From assembly GCA_049513915.1 (NCBI GenBank), contig JBEKVN010000007.1, positions 1-64,000 of the forward strand: a stretch of 64,000 nucleotides of DNA, written 5' to 3'. This document shows, in pieces, positions 9,187 to 17,477 of this stretch. The notes below the pieces were generated by a model. That model worked only from the letters and a program-made list of their open reading frames with translations. It ran no database searches and was not told the DNA's origin. Source of the DNA: DATKJS01 sp049513915. GTDB lineage: Bacteria > Acidobacteriota > Aminicenantia > Aminicenantales > Saccharicenantaceae. The position numbers and the translations under genes were made by a program. How positions within the stretch are numbered: the stretch's first letter is position 1; every line of letters begins with the position of its first letter.

Positions 9187-9205
9187 TGAAGATTTGACCC
9201 CATCT
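9187..9205. repeat. partial copy of the GGGGTCAAATC palindrome arm
   Basis: The sequence AGATTTGACCCCAT is the exact reverse complement of ATGGGGTCAAATCT at 3405-3418. Here only one arm is recognisable. It lies in the 222-bp gap before the cytosolic Gfo gene, which otherwise shows only short GC-rich inverted repeats. Confidence 0.45.
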
Positions 9206-9297
9206 TACACGGCGCTCTCGGCCGTCGGTCTTGGACGTTTTCCGGGCTTGCGTGAATCCGGCCAATAATGGTAAATATTCCCGGAGGAAGGTGAGCC

Positions 9298-10470
9298 ATG
9301 ATCGAGGGACAGGCATCAGGCGGCAAGACCCCGAAGCTCCGGTACGGCATGGTCGGGGGCGGCCAGGGCGCCTTCATCGGGGACGTCCACCGCAAAGCCA
9401 TTGCCATGGACGGCAAGGCGGGGATCGTCTGCGGCTGTTTCTCCCAGAGCTATGACAACACGCTGGCCACCGGGGACATCCTGGGACTGCCCAAGGAGCG
9501 CCTCTACCGGACGTTCGACGAGATGATGCGGACCGAGGCCAAGAGGCCGGACCGTCCCGATTTCATGATCGTCGTTACGACGAACAATGCCCATTATCCG
9601 GCCGCGAAAGCCGCCCTCGAAAACGGCTTCCCAGTCGTCTGCGACAAGCCGCTCACGACGAGCTCGAAGAACGCCGCCGACTTGGCCCGCCTGGCCAAAC
9701 AGAAAGACCTCCTTTTTTGCGTCACCTACGCCTACTCCGGCTACCCCATGGTCAGAAACATCCGGGACATGATCGCCGCCGGCGAGATCGGAGACATCCG
9801 CTTCGTCAACGCCGAGTATCCCCAGGAATGGCTGGCGACCAAACTCGAAGACACGGGCCAGAAGCAGGCCCTTTCCCGGACCGACCCCAGGGTCGCGGGC
9901 ATCTCCAACTGCGTCGGCGATATCGGGAGCCACATCGAGTTCATGGTCAGCCACATGACGGGGCTCCGCATCGAGTCGCTGTGCGCGCGGCTCGACCGTT
10001 TCGGCCCCGGCCGGCCGCTCGACGACAACGCCACCGTCATGGTGAACTACAAAGGCGGGGCCAAGGGCGTTTATTGGAGCTCGCAAATCGCGATCGGCCA
10101 TGACAACGCCCTGCGCCTCCGCCTCTACGGCACGAAGGGCGCGGTCGAGTGGTTCCAGGAGTCCCCGAACAACGCCCGCGTCTCCTTCCTCGGCAGGCCG
10201 ACCGGAACGCTCTCGCGCGGCCGCGACCCGATGTCGCCCCGTGCGCAGAGCATCTCGCGCCTCCCGTCCGGCCATCCCGAGGGCTACTTCGAGGCCTTCG
10301 CCAATCTCTACGCCGCCTATATCGCGGCCCTGGCCAAAAAGCTCCGGGGCGAACCCTTGTTCAAGGAAGACCTCGATTTTCCGGGGGTCGACGAGGGCAT
10401 CCGGGGCGTCCGCTACATCGAGAAATGTGTCGAGAGTTCGGCGAAAGGCGCCGTTTGGGTGAATATGTAA
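9298..10470 (+). CDS. cytosolic Gfo/Idh/MocA family oxidoreductase
   Basis: This is a 390-residue Gfo/Idh/MocA protein without a Tat signal. The Rossmann motif is MVGGGQGAFIG and the family motif appears as DKPLTTSS. A GGAGGAAGG ribosome site precedes the ATG. The stop codon runs straight into the ribosome site of the sugar-isomerase gene at 10482, so the two are probably translated as a pair. The likely role is cytoplasmic oxidation of an imported sugar or inositol derivative ahead of isomerisation. The lack of export separates it from the four Tat-exported Gfo proteins in the window. Confidence 0.85.
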   Translation: MIEGQASGGKTPKLRYGMVGGGQGAFIGDVHRKAIAMDGKAGIVCGCFSQSYDNTLATGDILGLPKERLYRTFDEMMRTEAKRPDRPDFMIVVTTNNAHYPAAKAALENGFPVVCDKPLTTSSKNAADLARLAKQKDLLFCVTYAYSGYPMVRNIRDMIAAGEIGDIRFVNAEYPQEWLATKLEDTGQKQALSRTDPRVAGISNCVGDIGSHIEFMVSHMTGLRIESLCARLDRFGPGRPLDDNATVMVNYKGGAKGVYWSSQIAIGHDNALRLRLYGTKGAVEWFQESPNNARVSFLGRPTGTLSRGRDPMSPRAQSISRLPSGHPEGYFEAFANLYAAYIAALAKKLRGEPLFKEDLDFPGVDEGIRGVRYIEKCVESSAKGAVWVNM

Positions 10471-10481
10471 AGGAGGAACCG

Positions 10482-11480
10482 ATGCCTAGACCCGTCACGT
10501 TATTCACCGGCCAATGGGCCGACCTGCCGTTTGAAGAGCTCTGCAAGAAAGTCAGCGCCTGGGGCTACGACGGCTTGGAGATCGCCTGCTGGGGCGACCA
10601 CATGGACGTCCGCAAGGCCGCCGCGAACGGCGCCTACGTCCGCGAAAAGAAGCGCATTCTAAAAAGATACGGCCTCAAGTGCTGGGCCTTGGGAGCCCAC
10701 CTGGCCGGCCAGTGCGTGGGCGACGAATACGACCCCCGGCTCGACGGCTTCGCCCCCGAAGCGGTCAAGGGCAAGCCCGACGCCCTCCGCAAGTGGGCTG
10801 TCGATGAAATGAGGGCCACCGCCAGGGCGGCCCGGGCCATGGGCTGCTACGTCGTCAACGGTTTCATGGGCTCGCCCATCTGGAAGGCCTGGTACTCCTT
10901 CCCGACGACAACGGAAGACATGGTCAAGGCCGCCTACAAGAAGATTCTCGACCTCTGGACGCCGATTTTCGACGCCTTCGACGAACAGGGCGTCAAATTC
11001 GCGCTCGAAGTCCACCCGACGGAGATCGCCTTCGACTTCTACACCACACAGCGCCTATTCGAGGTCTTCAAGCGCCGGCTGACCCTGGGCCTCAACTTCG
11101 ACCCGAGCCACCTCGTCTGGCAGGGCGTCGAGCCCCACCTTTTCCTCCGCGAGTTCGCCGATCGCATCTACCACATTCACATGAAGGACGTGGCGGTCAC
11201 GCTCGACGGCAGGTCGGGGATCCTCGGCTCGTTCCTGCCCTTCGGCGACGTGCGGCGCGGCTGGAACTTCCGCTCCCTCGGCCACGGCGACGTCGATTTC
11301 GAGGCCATCATCCGCGAGCTCAACGCCTGCGAATACGAAGGCCCGCTCTCGGTCGAGTGGGAGGACAACGCCATGGACCGCGAGTTCGGCGCGGCCGAAT
11401 CCCTGCAGTTCGTCCGGCAGATGAACTTCTCGCCGTCCAAGGTAGCCTTCGACAAGGATTTCGGGAAGAAAAAGAAATAA
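10482..11480 (+). CDS. sugar phosphate isomerase/epimerase (xylose isomerase-like TIM barrel)
   Basis: The protein has 332 residues when started at the ATG at 10482, which follows AGGAGGA. The open frame continues upstream but only as overlap with the oxidoreductase gene. It is a TIM barrel of the AP-endonuclease-2 family with the expected metal-ligand segments ALEVHPTEIAF, LNFDPSHLVWQ, YHIHMKD and LSVEWEDN. No signal peptide is present. It forms a cytosolic pair with the Gfo protein just upstream. Family members isomerise keto-sugars or inosose-like compounds, and the specific substrate is not identifiable. Confidence 0.85.
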   Translation: MPRPVTLFTGQWADLPFEELCKKVSAWGYDGLEIACWGDHMDVRKAAANGAYVREKKRILKRYGLKCWALGAHLAGQCVGDEYDPRLDGFAPEAVKGKPDALRKWAVDEMRATARAARAMGCYVVNGFMGSPIWKAWYSFPTTTEDMVKAAYKKILDLWTPIFDAFDEQGVKFALEVHPTEIAFDFYTTQRLFEVFKRRLTLGLNFDPSHLVWQGVEPHLFLREFADRIYHIHMKDVAVTLDGRSGILGSFLPFGDVRRGWNFRSLGHGDVDFEAIIRELNACEYEGPLSVEWEDNAMDREFGAAESLQFVRQMNFSPSKVAFDKDFGKKKK

Positions 11481-11523
11481 GGGGCTGCCGGGGGCCGTCC
11501 GGCCGGCCGGGGAGGGGTGGACC

Positions 11524-12951
11524 ATGCGCAGATATCTCATCATTGCATTTCTGTTTTTGACCGTCACCGCGTTCGGAGCTCAGGCGCCCTCGGCGCTCGG
11601 GCCCGGGGTGAAACCCTTCGTCACCGTTGACGCGCCCCTCTTCGCCCTCACCCACGTCCGCGTCGTCGACGGGACCGGCGCCCCCGCGCGGGAGGACCAG
11701 ACCATCGTCGTCTCGGACGGGAAGATCCTCGCGCTCGGCGACGCCGCGGCCGTTCGGGTGCCGCAGGGAGCCAAGGTCATTGAGGCGCGCGGCTACACGG
11801 TCATCCCCGGGATTGTGGGGATGCATGACCACATCTTCTACCCGGCGGGCCCGGCCCATTACAACACCCTAGAGTTCAGCGCGCCGCGGCTCTACCTGGC
11901 CTGCGGCGTCACGACCGTCCGGACGACGGGGAGCCTGGAGCCGGTCACGGAACTCAACCTGAAAAAGGCCATCGGGCAGGGCCGTGTCCCCGGCCCCAAG
12001 ATGCACGTTTCGAGCCCCTATCTCGAGGGGCCCGGAGCGTTCACTCTCCAGATGCACGAGCTGTCCGGGCCTGAGGAGGCGCGCCGGATGGTCCAGTTCT
12101 GGGCGGACCAGGGCGTCGACGACTTCAAGGTCTACACCAACATCACGAGCGCCGAGCTGGCCGCGGTCGTCGATGAGGTCCACAAGCGCGGCATGAAAAT
12201 CACCGGCCACCTGTGCTCGATCGGATTCCGCGAGGCCGCGGCGCTCGGGATCGACGATCTCGAGCACGGGCTCGTCGTGGACACGGAGTTTGTCCGGGGG
12301 AAGACGCCGGACGCCTGTCCGTCGGCTCGCGAAGCCAGGGACGCCCTCCTCAAGCTGGACGTCTCCGGCCCGGAGATCCAGGACACGATCCGCGAGCTGG
12401 TGGCCCACAAGGTGGCCGTGACTTCGACCCTCCCGGTGTTCGAAATATCCGTGCCGGGACGGCCGCCGCTCGAGACGCGCGTCCTGGACGCAATGGCCCC
12501 CGAGATCCGGATCATCTATCTGACCCAGCGGGCCCGCGTCGGCGAGTCCAAGGACTCTCTCTGGCCGGCCTTGCTCAAAAAGGAAATGGAGTTCGAGCGG
12601 GAATTCGTCAAGGCCGGAGGCCTGCTCATCGCCGGGCCGGACCCGACGGGATACGGCGGTGTCGTGGCGGGATTCGGCGACCAGCGCGAGATCGAGCTTC
12701 TCGTCGAAGCCGGCTTCTCTCCGGTCGAGGCCATCAAGATCGCAACCTTTAACGGGGCGCTGTACCTGGGGGAGCTGGACCGGATCGGGACCCTGGCGGC
12801 CGGCAAGCAAGCCGACATGGTCTTGATCAAGGGCGACCCGGCGTCCACTATCGCCGACATCAAGAAAGTCGAGACCGTCTTCAAGGACGGCGTCGGATAT
12901 GATTCCGCCAAATTGATCGAGGCTGCGCGCGGGACCGTGGGCGTCCGCTGA
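11524..12951 (+). CDS. secreted amidohydrolase family protein
   Basis: The protein has 475 residues with a signal peptide (IIAFLFLTVTAFGAQ). It is a metal-dependent amidohydrolase of the imidazolonepropionase/prolidase-like type. The metal motif HDH is seen in GMHDHIFY, further histidines in ITGHLCS and DLEHGL, and the aspartate in IAGPDPTG. The C-terminal beta-sandwich ends with the typical LAAGKQADMVLIKGDP. Such exported members cleave dipeptide-like or cyclic amide substrates. It is 43 bp downstream of the isomerase gene and may be its last co-transcribed neighbour. Confidence 0.85.
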   Translation: MRRYLIIAFLFLTVTAFGAQAPSALGPGVKPFVTVDAPLFALTHVRVVDGTGAPAREDQTIVVSDGKILALGDAAAVRVPQGAKVIEARGYTVIPGIVGMHDHIFYPAGPAHYNTLEFSAPRLYLACGVTTVRTTGSLEPVTELNLKKAIGQGRVPGPKMHVSSPYLEGPGAFTLQMHELSGPEEARRMVQFWADQGVDDFKVYTNITSAELAAVVDEVHKRGMKITGHLCSIGFREAAALGIDDLEHGLVVDTEFVRGKTPDACPSAREARDALLKLDVSGPEIQDTIRELVAHKVAVTSTLPVFEISVPGRPPLETRVLDAMAPEIRIIYLTQRARVGESKDSLWPALLKKEMEFEREFVKAGGLLIAGPDPTGYGGVVAGFGDQREIELLVEAGFSPVEAIKIATFNGALYLGELDRIGTLAAGKQADMVLIKGDPASTIADIKKVETVFKDGVGYDSAKLIEAARGTVGVR

Positions 12952-13049
12952 GAGCGGGATTTTCAGAGCCAGCCTGGAGTTTTGTCTCTAGCGGATTCCC
13001 GCCTGAATTCTCTTCCGCTCCCTCGCGCTCCGCTCGGCTGAGAAGCCAT

Positions 13050-15020
13050 CTAGGACATCCAACCCCAACCTCGCTTGATCGCCGTGGCCAGCCAGCGGCC
13101 GTTCACCTTCACGAATTCGACAGTGTAGTCAGTCCCACCCGCGGCCAACGGACCCCAATAATGTGATAATTCTATTCGGTATTTAGCGGCCGCGCCGTCC
13201 GGGGAAAAGTCCAGGTTGGCGTTGGCGTCTTCGTCCCAATCCATGCGTTCGAAAGTGTTCAAAATATCAAGGGCGCGCCGCTCCATGGCCGCGGCCTCAT
13301 CCCGCGAAACGCCTGAAGGAAGCCGCTTGAAACGGATCTTTCCCGGCCTGACCAGCGGGGATCGGATGCGATATTTTGCCAGCAGAAGGTCCTGGATATC
13401 GACGGCTTCCACGGTCGGTTTCACGTCCACCGTCCTTTTAAGCCAGTCGCCGACATCCTCACGGCCGATCTTCCCGGACCTCCTGATATATTCCATGGCC
13501 GCTGGATCACCCGCTTTCATCAGGACGGCGGTGATCTCTTCCATCGTCGATTCCGAGAGGACCAGGCCGTTTTTCGTCCGGCCGGTTTTCAGGAGCCGCC
13601 GCAAGTCGTCAAGCGCGGGCTCCGGTCCAACCTCGCCGAGCGCGTCGACCGCGTACCCGATCACGTCCTTGTCCTGATCGTCGAGATACGCCACGATAAA
13701 AGGAGCCGAGTTTCTCGGAAATGACTTGAGCGTCGGATCGGGCCAGGACGAGAATTTTCGAGAACGGAAAGCATCAAAGAGCTCCCGGACCCGCGATTCG
13801 ATTTCTCCGCTGCCCAGATCACGGATGATGATCCGGTTTTCCCGGACCTCGGTGCGGAGTCTCCGCGTCCGGGCGAGCTTGCCCATGAACTCAGCAATCG
13901 AGGCGTCTCCATCGAAGGAGAATTGAACGGGCACGATATCCGGTGGGGCGCCGGCCTGCTCTTGTCCTTCCGCGGGCTGGGGCTGCGCCTCGACGATCAT
14001 CGGGACTCCGGTGAGGTCTCGGAGGAAACGGCACGACTCCTCGAGATTCTCGGCTTGGATGAGGCAGGGAGAGAGGCTCAGATTCGTTATCGTGAACGGC
14101 ACTTCTTGATGGCGGGCCTTTCCTAAAGCTGCGACGTATCCTCCTGCCTGCTCCCGCCTCCAGCCGCCTCCCGCCTGGGCAATGAGGATGTCAAGGTTCT
14201 TTAGAATCAGAGCCGGGGAGGCGCCGCCCCTGATGATGCCTCGTCTGCGGGCCACGGAATCGGCCGTCTCTCCCTTCGGACTCTCCTTTCCGGACAGGCC
14301 CATGACCGCAAGCATGTCCTGCGACGACGCCTTGAGATCGCCGGACTCAGTCACGGAATAGCTGAGACTGCCTTCTTGGGATATCACTTCCCAAATCGAC
14401 TTGGCCGTATGTTCAAACGAGCGCAATTGGCCGTCGTCCTCAAAGAGAACGAGCATGGGGGGCCGGTGAACGGAAGGTTTTTTCGTCGCCTCCCCCAACC
14501 GCTCTGACGTCGTCTTTTGCGGATTTCCCACGGAGACTTCGGTCGTCACGTGGAGCGGATATCCCTGAACGCCGGTAAAGAAGTTCAGCATGCTGACCAG
14601 GCCGCGGCCGCATCGTCCGTTGAGGATTAGGAGCCCGAGCACGACGCAGCCGAGAGTGGCCAGACGTTTTTTGCGTGCCCGCGCAACGTTGATCTGAGGA
14701 GCTTGGTCTTGAGGAGGGGGCTGGGGGACTTGCCTTTGGACTCTTCGAAGGCGGCGTTGAGCCCGGAGTTTCTCAACAATCCACCAGAGAACCAGGACCA
14801 CCCCAACCTGGAATAATCCCCCGAGAACTTCATAAGCCGCCACGGAGACGCGAGGCCCGGGGATTCTCAGCAAGGCATCGCCGGGCAGGCGGAGGACCGA
14901 ATCGAGCAATATCAGCGGCCAGAACGCGTACAGGGAAACGCCAAAATTCCGATACAAGCCAAGGAGTGAAGCGATCAGGACGCTGAAAAGGAGGGCCTTT
15001 TTCCAACGGGTACCCATCAT
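13050..15020 (-). CDS. membrane protein with secretin/STN-like domain and HEAT repeats
   Basis: This 656-residue protein begins with about four predicted membrane helices (residues 8-150, for example LLFSVLIASLLGLYRNF and LATLGCVVLGLLILNG). A central region around residues 330-420 resembles the STN/secretin short N-terminal fold (VPVQFSFDGDASIAEFMGKL and IIIRDLGSGEI). A HEAT-like region (VIGYAVDALGEVGPEPALDDL) and a C-terminal domain of unknown type follow. No enzyme motif is visible. A good promoter ends only 5 bp before the ATG and there is no ribosome-binding site, so translation may be leaderless. Role unknown. Confidence 0.65.
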   Translation of the reverse strand: MMGTRWKKALLFSVLIASLLGLYRNFGVSLYAFWPLILLDSVLRLPGDALLRIPGPRVSVAAYEVLGGLFQVGVVLVLWWIVEKLRAQRRLRRVQRQVPQPPPQDQAPQINVARARKKRLATLGCVVLGLLILNGRCGRGLVSMLNFFTGVQGYPLHVTTEVSVGNPQKTTSERLGEATKKPSVHRPPMLVLFEDDGQLRSFEHTAKSIWEVISQEGSLSYSVTESGDLKASSQDMLAVMGLSGKESPKGETADSVARRRGIIRGGASPALILKNLDILIAQAGGGWRREQAGGYVAALGKARHQEVPFTITNLSLSPCLIQAENLEESCRFLRDLTGVPMIVEAQPQPAEGQEQAGAPPDIVPVQFSFDGDASIAEFMGKLARTRRLRTEVRENRIIIRDLGSGEIESRVRELFDAFRSRKFSSWPDPTLKSFPRNSAPFIVAYLDDQDKDVIGYAVDALGEVGPEPALDDLRRLLKTGRTKNGLVLSESTMEEITAVLMKAGDPAAMEYIRRSGKIGREDVGDWLKRTVDVKPTVEAVDIQDLLLAKYRIRSPLVRPGKIRFKRLPSGVSRDEAAAMERRALDILNTFERMDWDEDANANLDFSPDGAAAKYRIELSHYWGPLAAGGTDYTVEFVKVNGRWLATAIKRGWGWMS

Positions 15021-15025
15021 CGTTG

Positions 15026-15054
15026 ATCATAAGCTTGCCCAGTAAGAACGTCAA
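15026..15054 (-). promoter_or_regulatory. promoter of the membrane HEAT/STN-like gene
   Basis: On the minus strand TTGACG (15054-15049) and TATGAT (15031-15026) are separated by 17 bp. The -10 ends 5 bp before the start codon at 15020, which would place the transcript start at or within a base of the ATG. Confidence 0.6.
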
Positions 15055-15071
15055 CAACTCCCCGTGCCTCG

Positions 15072-15087
15072 CCCGGAGAGCTCCGGG
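15072..15087. terminator. GC-rich hairpin downstream of pbpC
   Basis: CCCGGAG, a 2-nt loop and CTCCGGG form a perfect 7-bp palindrome between the 3' end of pbpC and the next promoter. No T-run follows on either strand, so it is only a possible terminator. Confidence 0.3.
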
Positions 15088-15119
15088 AAGACCGACTTTT
15101 AAAGTTCGGCAGGCTTCGG

Positions 15120-17477
15120 CTAATGCCCGCGGCGCGCGGGGCTGATCACCCGGAATGGTCGCACCAGACGCCGGCCGTCCCCGTCCGTCAGGACCAGGAC
15201 ATGCTCTCCGGGGTCGGGCGCGACCGACACCTGGTGAAAACGCCGTGTCGACGTGACGTAATGGTCATCGACGTGCCAGTGGATGATCGAATCCCCCTGC
15301 CGGTGCACCGCTTCGAACACGACCTCTCCCGGCCGGCCGTCCAGTCCCATGGGAACGAAGACCGACGTGTCCGGTTCGGGGTAGATCAGGCTCATGACCT
15401 GCGCGCCGCCATCGACGGCCGCCCCTCCCCCGCAGCCGGGACGCCACGGCGGAAGGGGCCTATATTCGGGATGGTCGACCCGATAATAATATTCCTGGAC
15501 GGGGGGCAGGACAAACCAGGGTTCATGCTTCATCCTATCCACGGATTCGCAGCGGCTGTCCACCCGGAAGCTGCCTGACGCATCCAGATGCACCGTCTGA
15601 TGGAAGGTGCACATCCTGTCGAAATGGCTTTCCGCGGGAACCCAAGCCGTGACCGCCGGACAGAGGGCCGTGGCCAGGAATCCGGAGTCCCGGCACACCC
15701 GGACCGCCTTGAGCCCGCGCTGCGGCCGCGGGATCTCCCCGCCGCCGTCGAGCGGGCCGAGGAGGTCGAAGAGGACGGGCGCCGCCGCCTGGACCCCGGT
15801 CAGTTCCGGCTTCCCTTCGCCGTCGGCGTTTCCGGCCCAGACGCCGATCGTGTAGTTGGGCGTCACGCCGACCGCCCACGCATCGCGCAACCCGAAGCTC
15901 GTCCCCGTCTTCCAGGCCAGCCACTTTGATGAGCTGAAATTCCGCCAGAACCCTTCCTCGTCCGGCCTGTTCACTTCCGTCAGGGCGTTGAGCGTGAGGT
16001 AGGCCGCGCCCTCTCCCAATCCTCGCATGCTCGACGGGGCGGGTTTCTCGTCCCGGAGCAGCCGGATCTCCCGCCCTCCCCCGGCCGCGCCCGAGGCGAG
16101 CTGGGCCATCTTCGAGTAGAGCGAAGCGATTTCCAGGAGTCTGCCCTCGGCGCCGCCGAGGATCAGCGTCAGTCCATAATCGTCCGCCGGCCGGTCGAGG
16201 GTCGTCATCCCCCACTCGCGGAGGCGGTTCTCGAACCGCGGGATGCCGAACTCCCGGAGCATCCGGACGGCCGGCACGTTGAGCGACCAGGCCAGCGCGG
16301 TCCTGGCCGGCACGGCCCCGCGGAAGCGGCGGTCGAAGTTCTCGGGCCTGAAGGCCTCGAACCGGACGGGGATGTCCGGGACCAGGGTCTCCGGGGCGAT
16401 CCCGCCTTCGCGAATCATCGAGGCGAAAAGGAAGGGCTTGAGGATGCTCCCGGTGCTGCGAGGCCGCTCCAGAATGTCGACGTTCTGTCCGCATTCGATC
16501 CGCCTCTCGAGTCCGACGTTGCCCACGTAGGCGACCACGGCCGCCGACCTGTTGTCGATGATCACGGCCGCGAGGTTCCGGATGCCCCGGTTGAAGAGCT
16601 TCTCCCCCTGGGCCTCGAGAATTCGCACGGCGGCCCGTTGGAGGTCGGCCTTGAGGAATGTGCGGAACGGCGTCCGCCCTCCGCCGCGCCTCGCGGCCAG
16701 CGTCTCGAGCAAGTGCGGGGCGTCCCGCGGCACGGGCCGGAGTCCGCCCGGCAGGAATTCCGCGAGAGACAAACGGCACTCGAGGTCGGAAACGATCCTC
16801 CTCGTCCGGAGGCGCTCGAGCAGGGCGTTCCTTTTTTCGAGAAGCCGCTTGCGGCCTTCCGCCGACGCGATGAGACCCGGGTCCTTGGGCAGAACGGCGA
16901 GGTAAGCCGCCTCGGCCCAGCTCAGCCGTTCGGGGCTTCGTCCGAAATACATCCAGGAAGCGGCGTCGATGCCCACGACGTTCCCCCCGAACGGCGCGTG
17001 GGCAGCGAAAAGCGAGAGGATCTCCTTTTTCGAATACTTGAGCTCGAGCCGGAGGGCGAGGACCGACTCCTTCATTTTTTCCCAAAGGGTCCGGGTCCGG
17101 CTCTTCCGCGACAGGCGGACAAGCTGCATCGTGATCGTGCTCGCGCCGCTCCTGACGCGCCCGGACCGGAGGTTGAGCCGCAGGGCGCGGGCCACCGCCA
17201 ATGGATCGACGCCGGGGTGAGAGAAGAAGCGGCGGTCTTCATACTGGAGCAGGACCTGGAAAAACCGCTCGGGCACCTTATCGCCCCGCGGGAATCGCCA
17301 CTGTCCATCCGGCGCCGGCCGCGCGCCGAGGAGCGCCCCCTCCTCCGAGAAAAGGACGGGCGATGGAAGATCGGGGAAAAGGTCGCGGGGCAGCGAAAAC
17401 CAGAACGCCGCGAACAGGGCGGCCAGGCCTCCCCCCGCGAGGAGCTTGATCTTCCGCCGCTTCGTCAAACGGATCAT
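15120..17477 (-). CDS. pbpC: penicillin-binding protein 1C
   Basis: The 785-residue protein is a bifunctional class A penicillin-binding protein that polymerises and crosslinks peptidoglycan in the periplasm. After one membrane anchor (residues 11-28) comes the GT51 transglycosylase with catalytic E80 in YEDRRFFSHPGVD. The transpeptidase has the SxxK serine S344 (GSILKPF) and a KTGTS motif. The C-terminus matches the PBP1C-specific BiPBP_C domain (GDSIIHWHVDDHYV). The start at 17477 is chosen because its ATG overlaps the stop of the alpha-2-macroglobulin gene (ATGA), the usual yfhM-pbpC arrangement. Confidence 0.95.
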   Translation of the reverse strand: MIRLTKRRKIKLLAGGGLAALFAAFWFSLPRDLFPDLPSPVLFSEEGALLGARPAPDGQWRFPRGDKVPERFFQVLLQYEDRRFFSHPGVDPLAVARALRLNLRSGRVRSGASTITMQLVRLSRKSRTRTLWEKMKESVLALRLELKYSKKEILSLFAAHAPFGGNVVGIDAASWMYFGRSPERLSWAEAAYLAVLPKDPGLIASAEGRKRLLEKRNALLERLRTRRIVSDLECRLSLAEFLPGGLRPVPRDAPHLLETLAARRGGGRTPFRTFLKADLQRAAVRILEAQGEKLFNRGIRNLAAVIIDNRSAAVVAYVGNVGLERRIECGQNVDILERPRSTGSILKPFLFASMIREGGIAPETLVPDIPVRFEAFRPENFDRRFRGAVPARTALAWSLNVPAVRMLREFGIPRFENRLREWGMTTLDRPADDYGLTLILGGAEGRLLEIASLYSKMAQLASGAAGGGREIRLLRDEKPAPSSMRGLGEGAAYLTLNALTEVNRPDEEGFWRNFSSSKWLAWKTGTSFGLRDAWAVGVTPNYTIGVWAGNADGEGKPELTGVQAAAPVLFDLLGPLDGGGEIPRPQRGLKAVRVCRDSGFLATALCPAVTAWVPAESHFDRMCTFHQTVHLDASGSFRVDSRCESVDRMKHEPWFVLPPVQEYYYRVDHPEYRPLPPWRPGCGGGAAVDGGAQVMSLIYPEPDTSVFVPMGLDGRPGEVVFEAVHRQGDSIIHWHVDDHYVTSTRRFHQVSVAPDPGEHVLVLTDGDGRRLVRPFRVISPARRGH

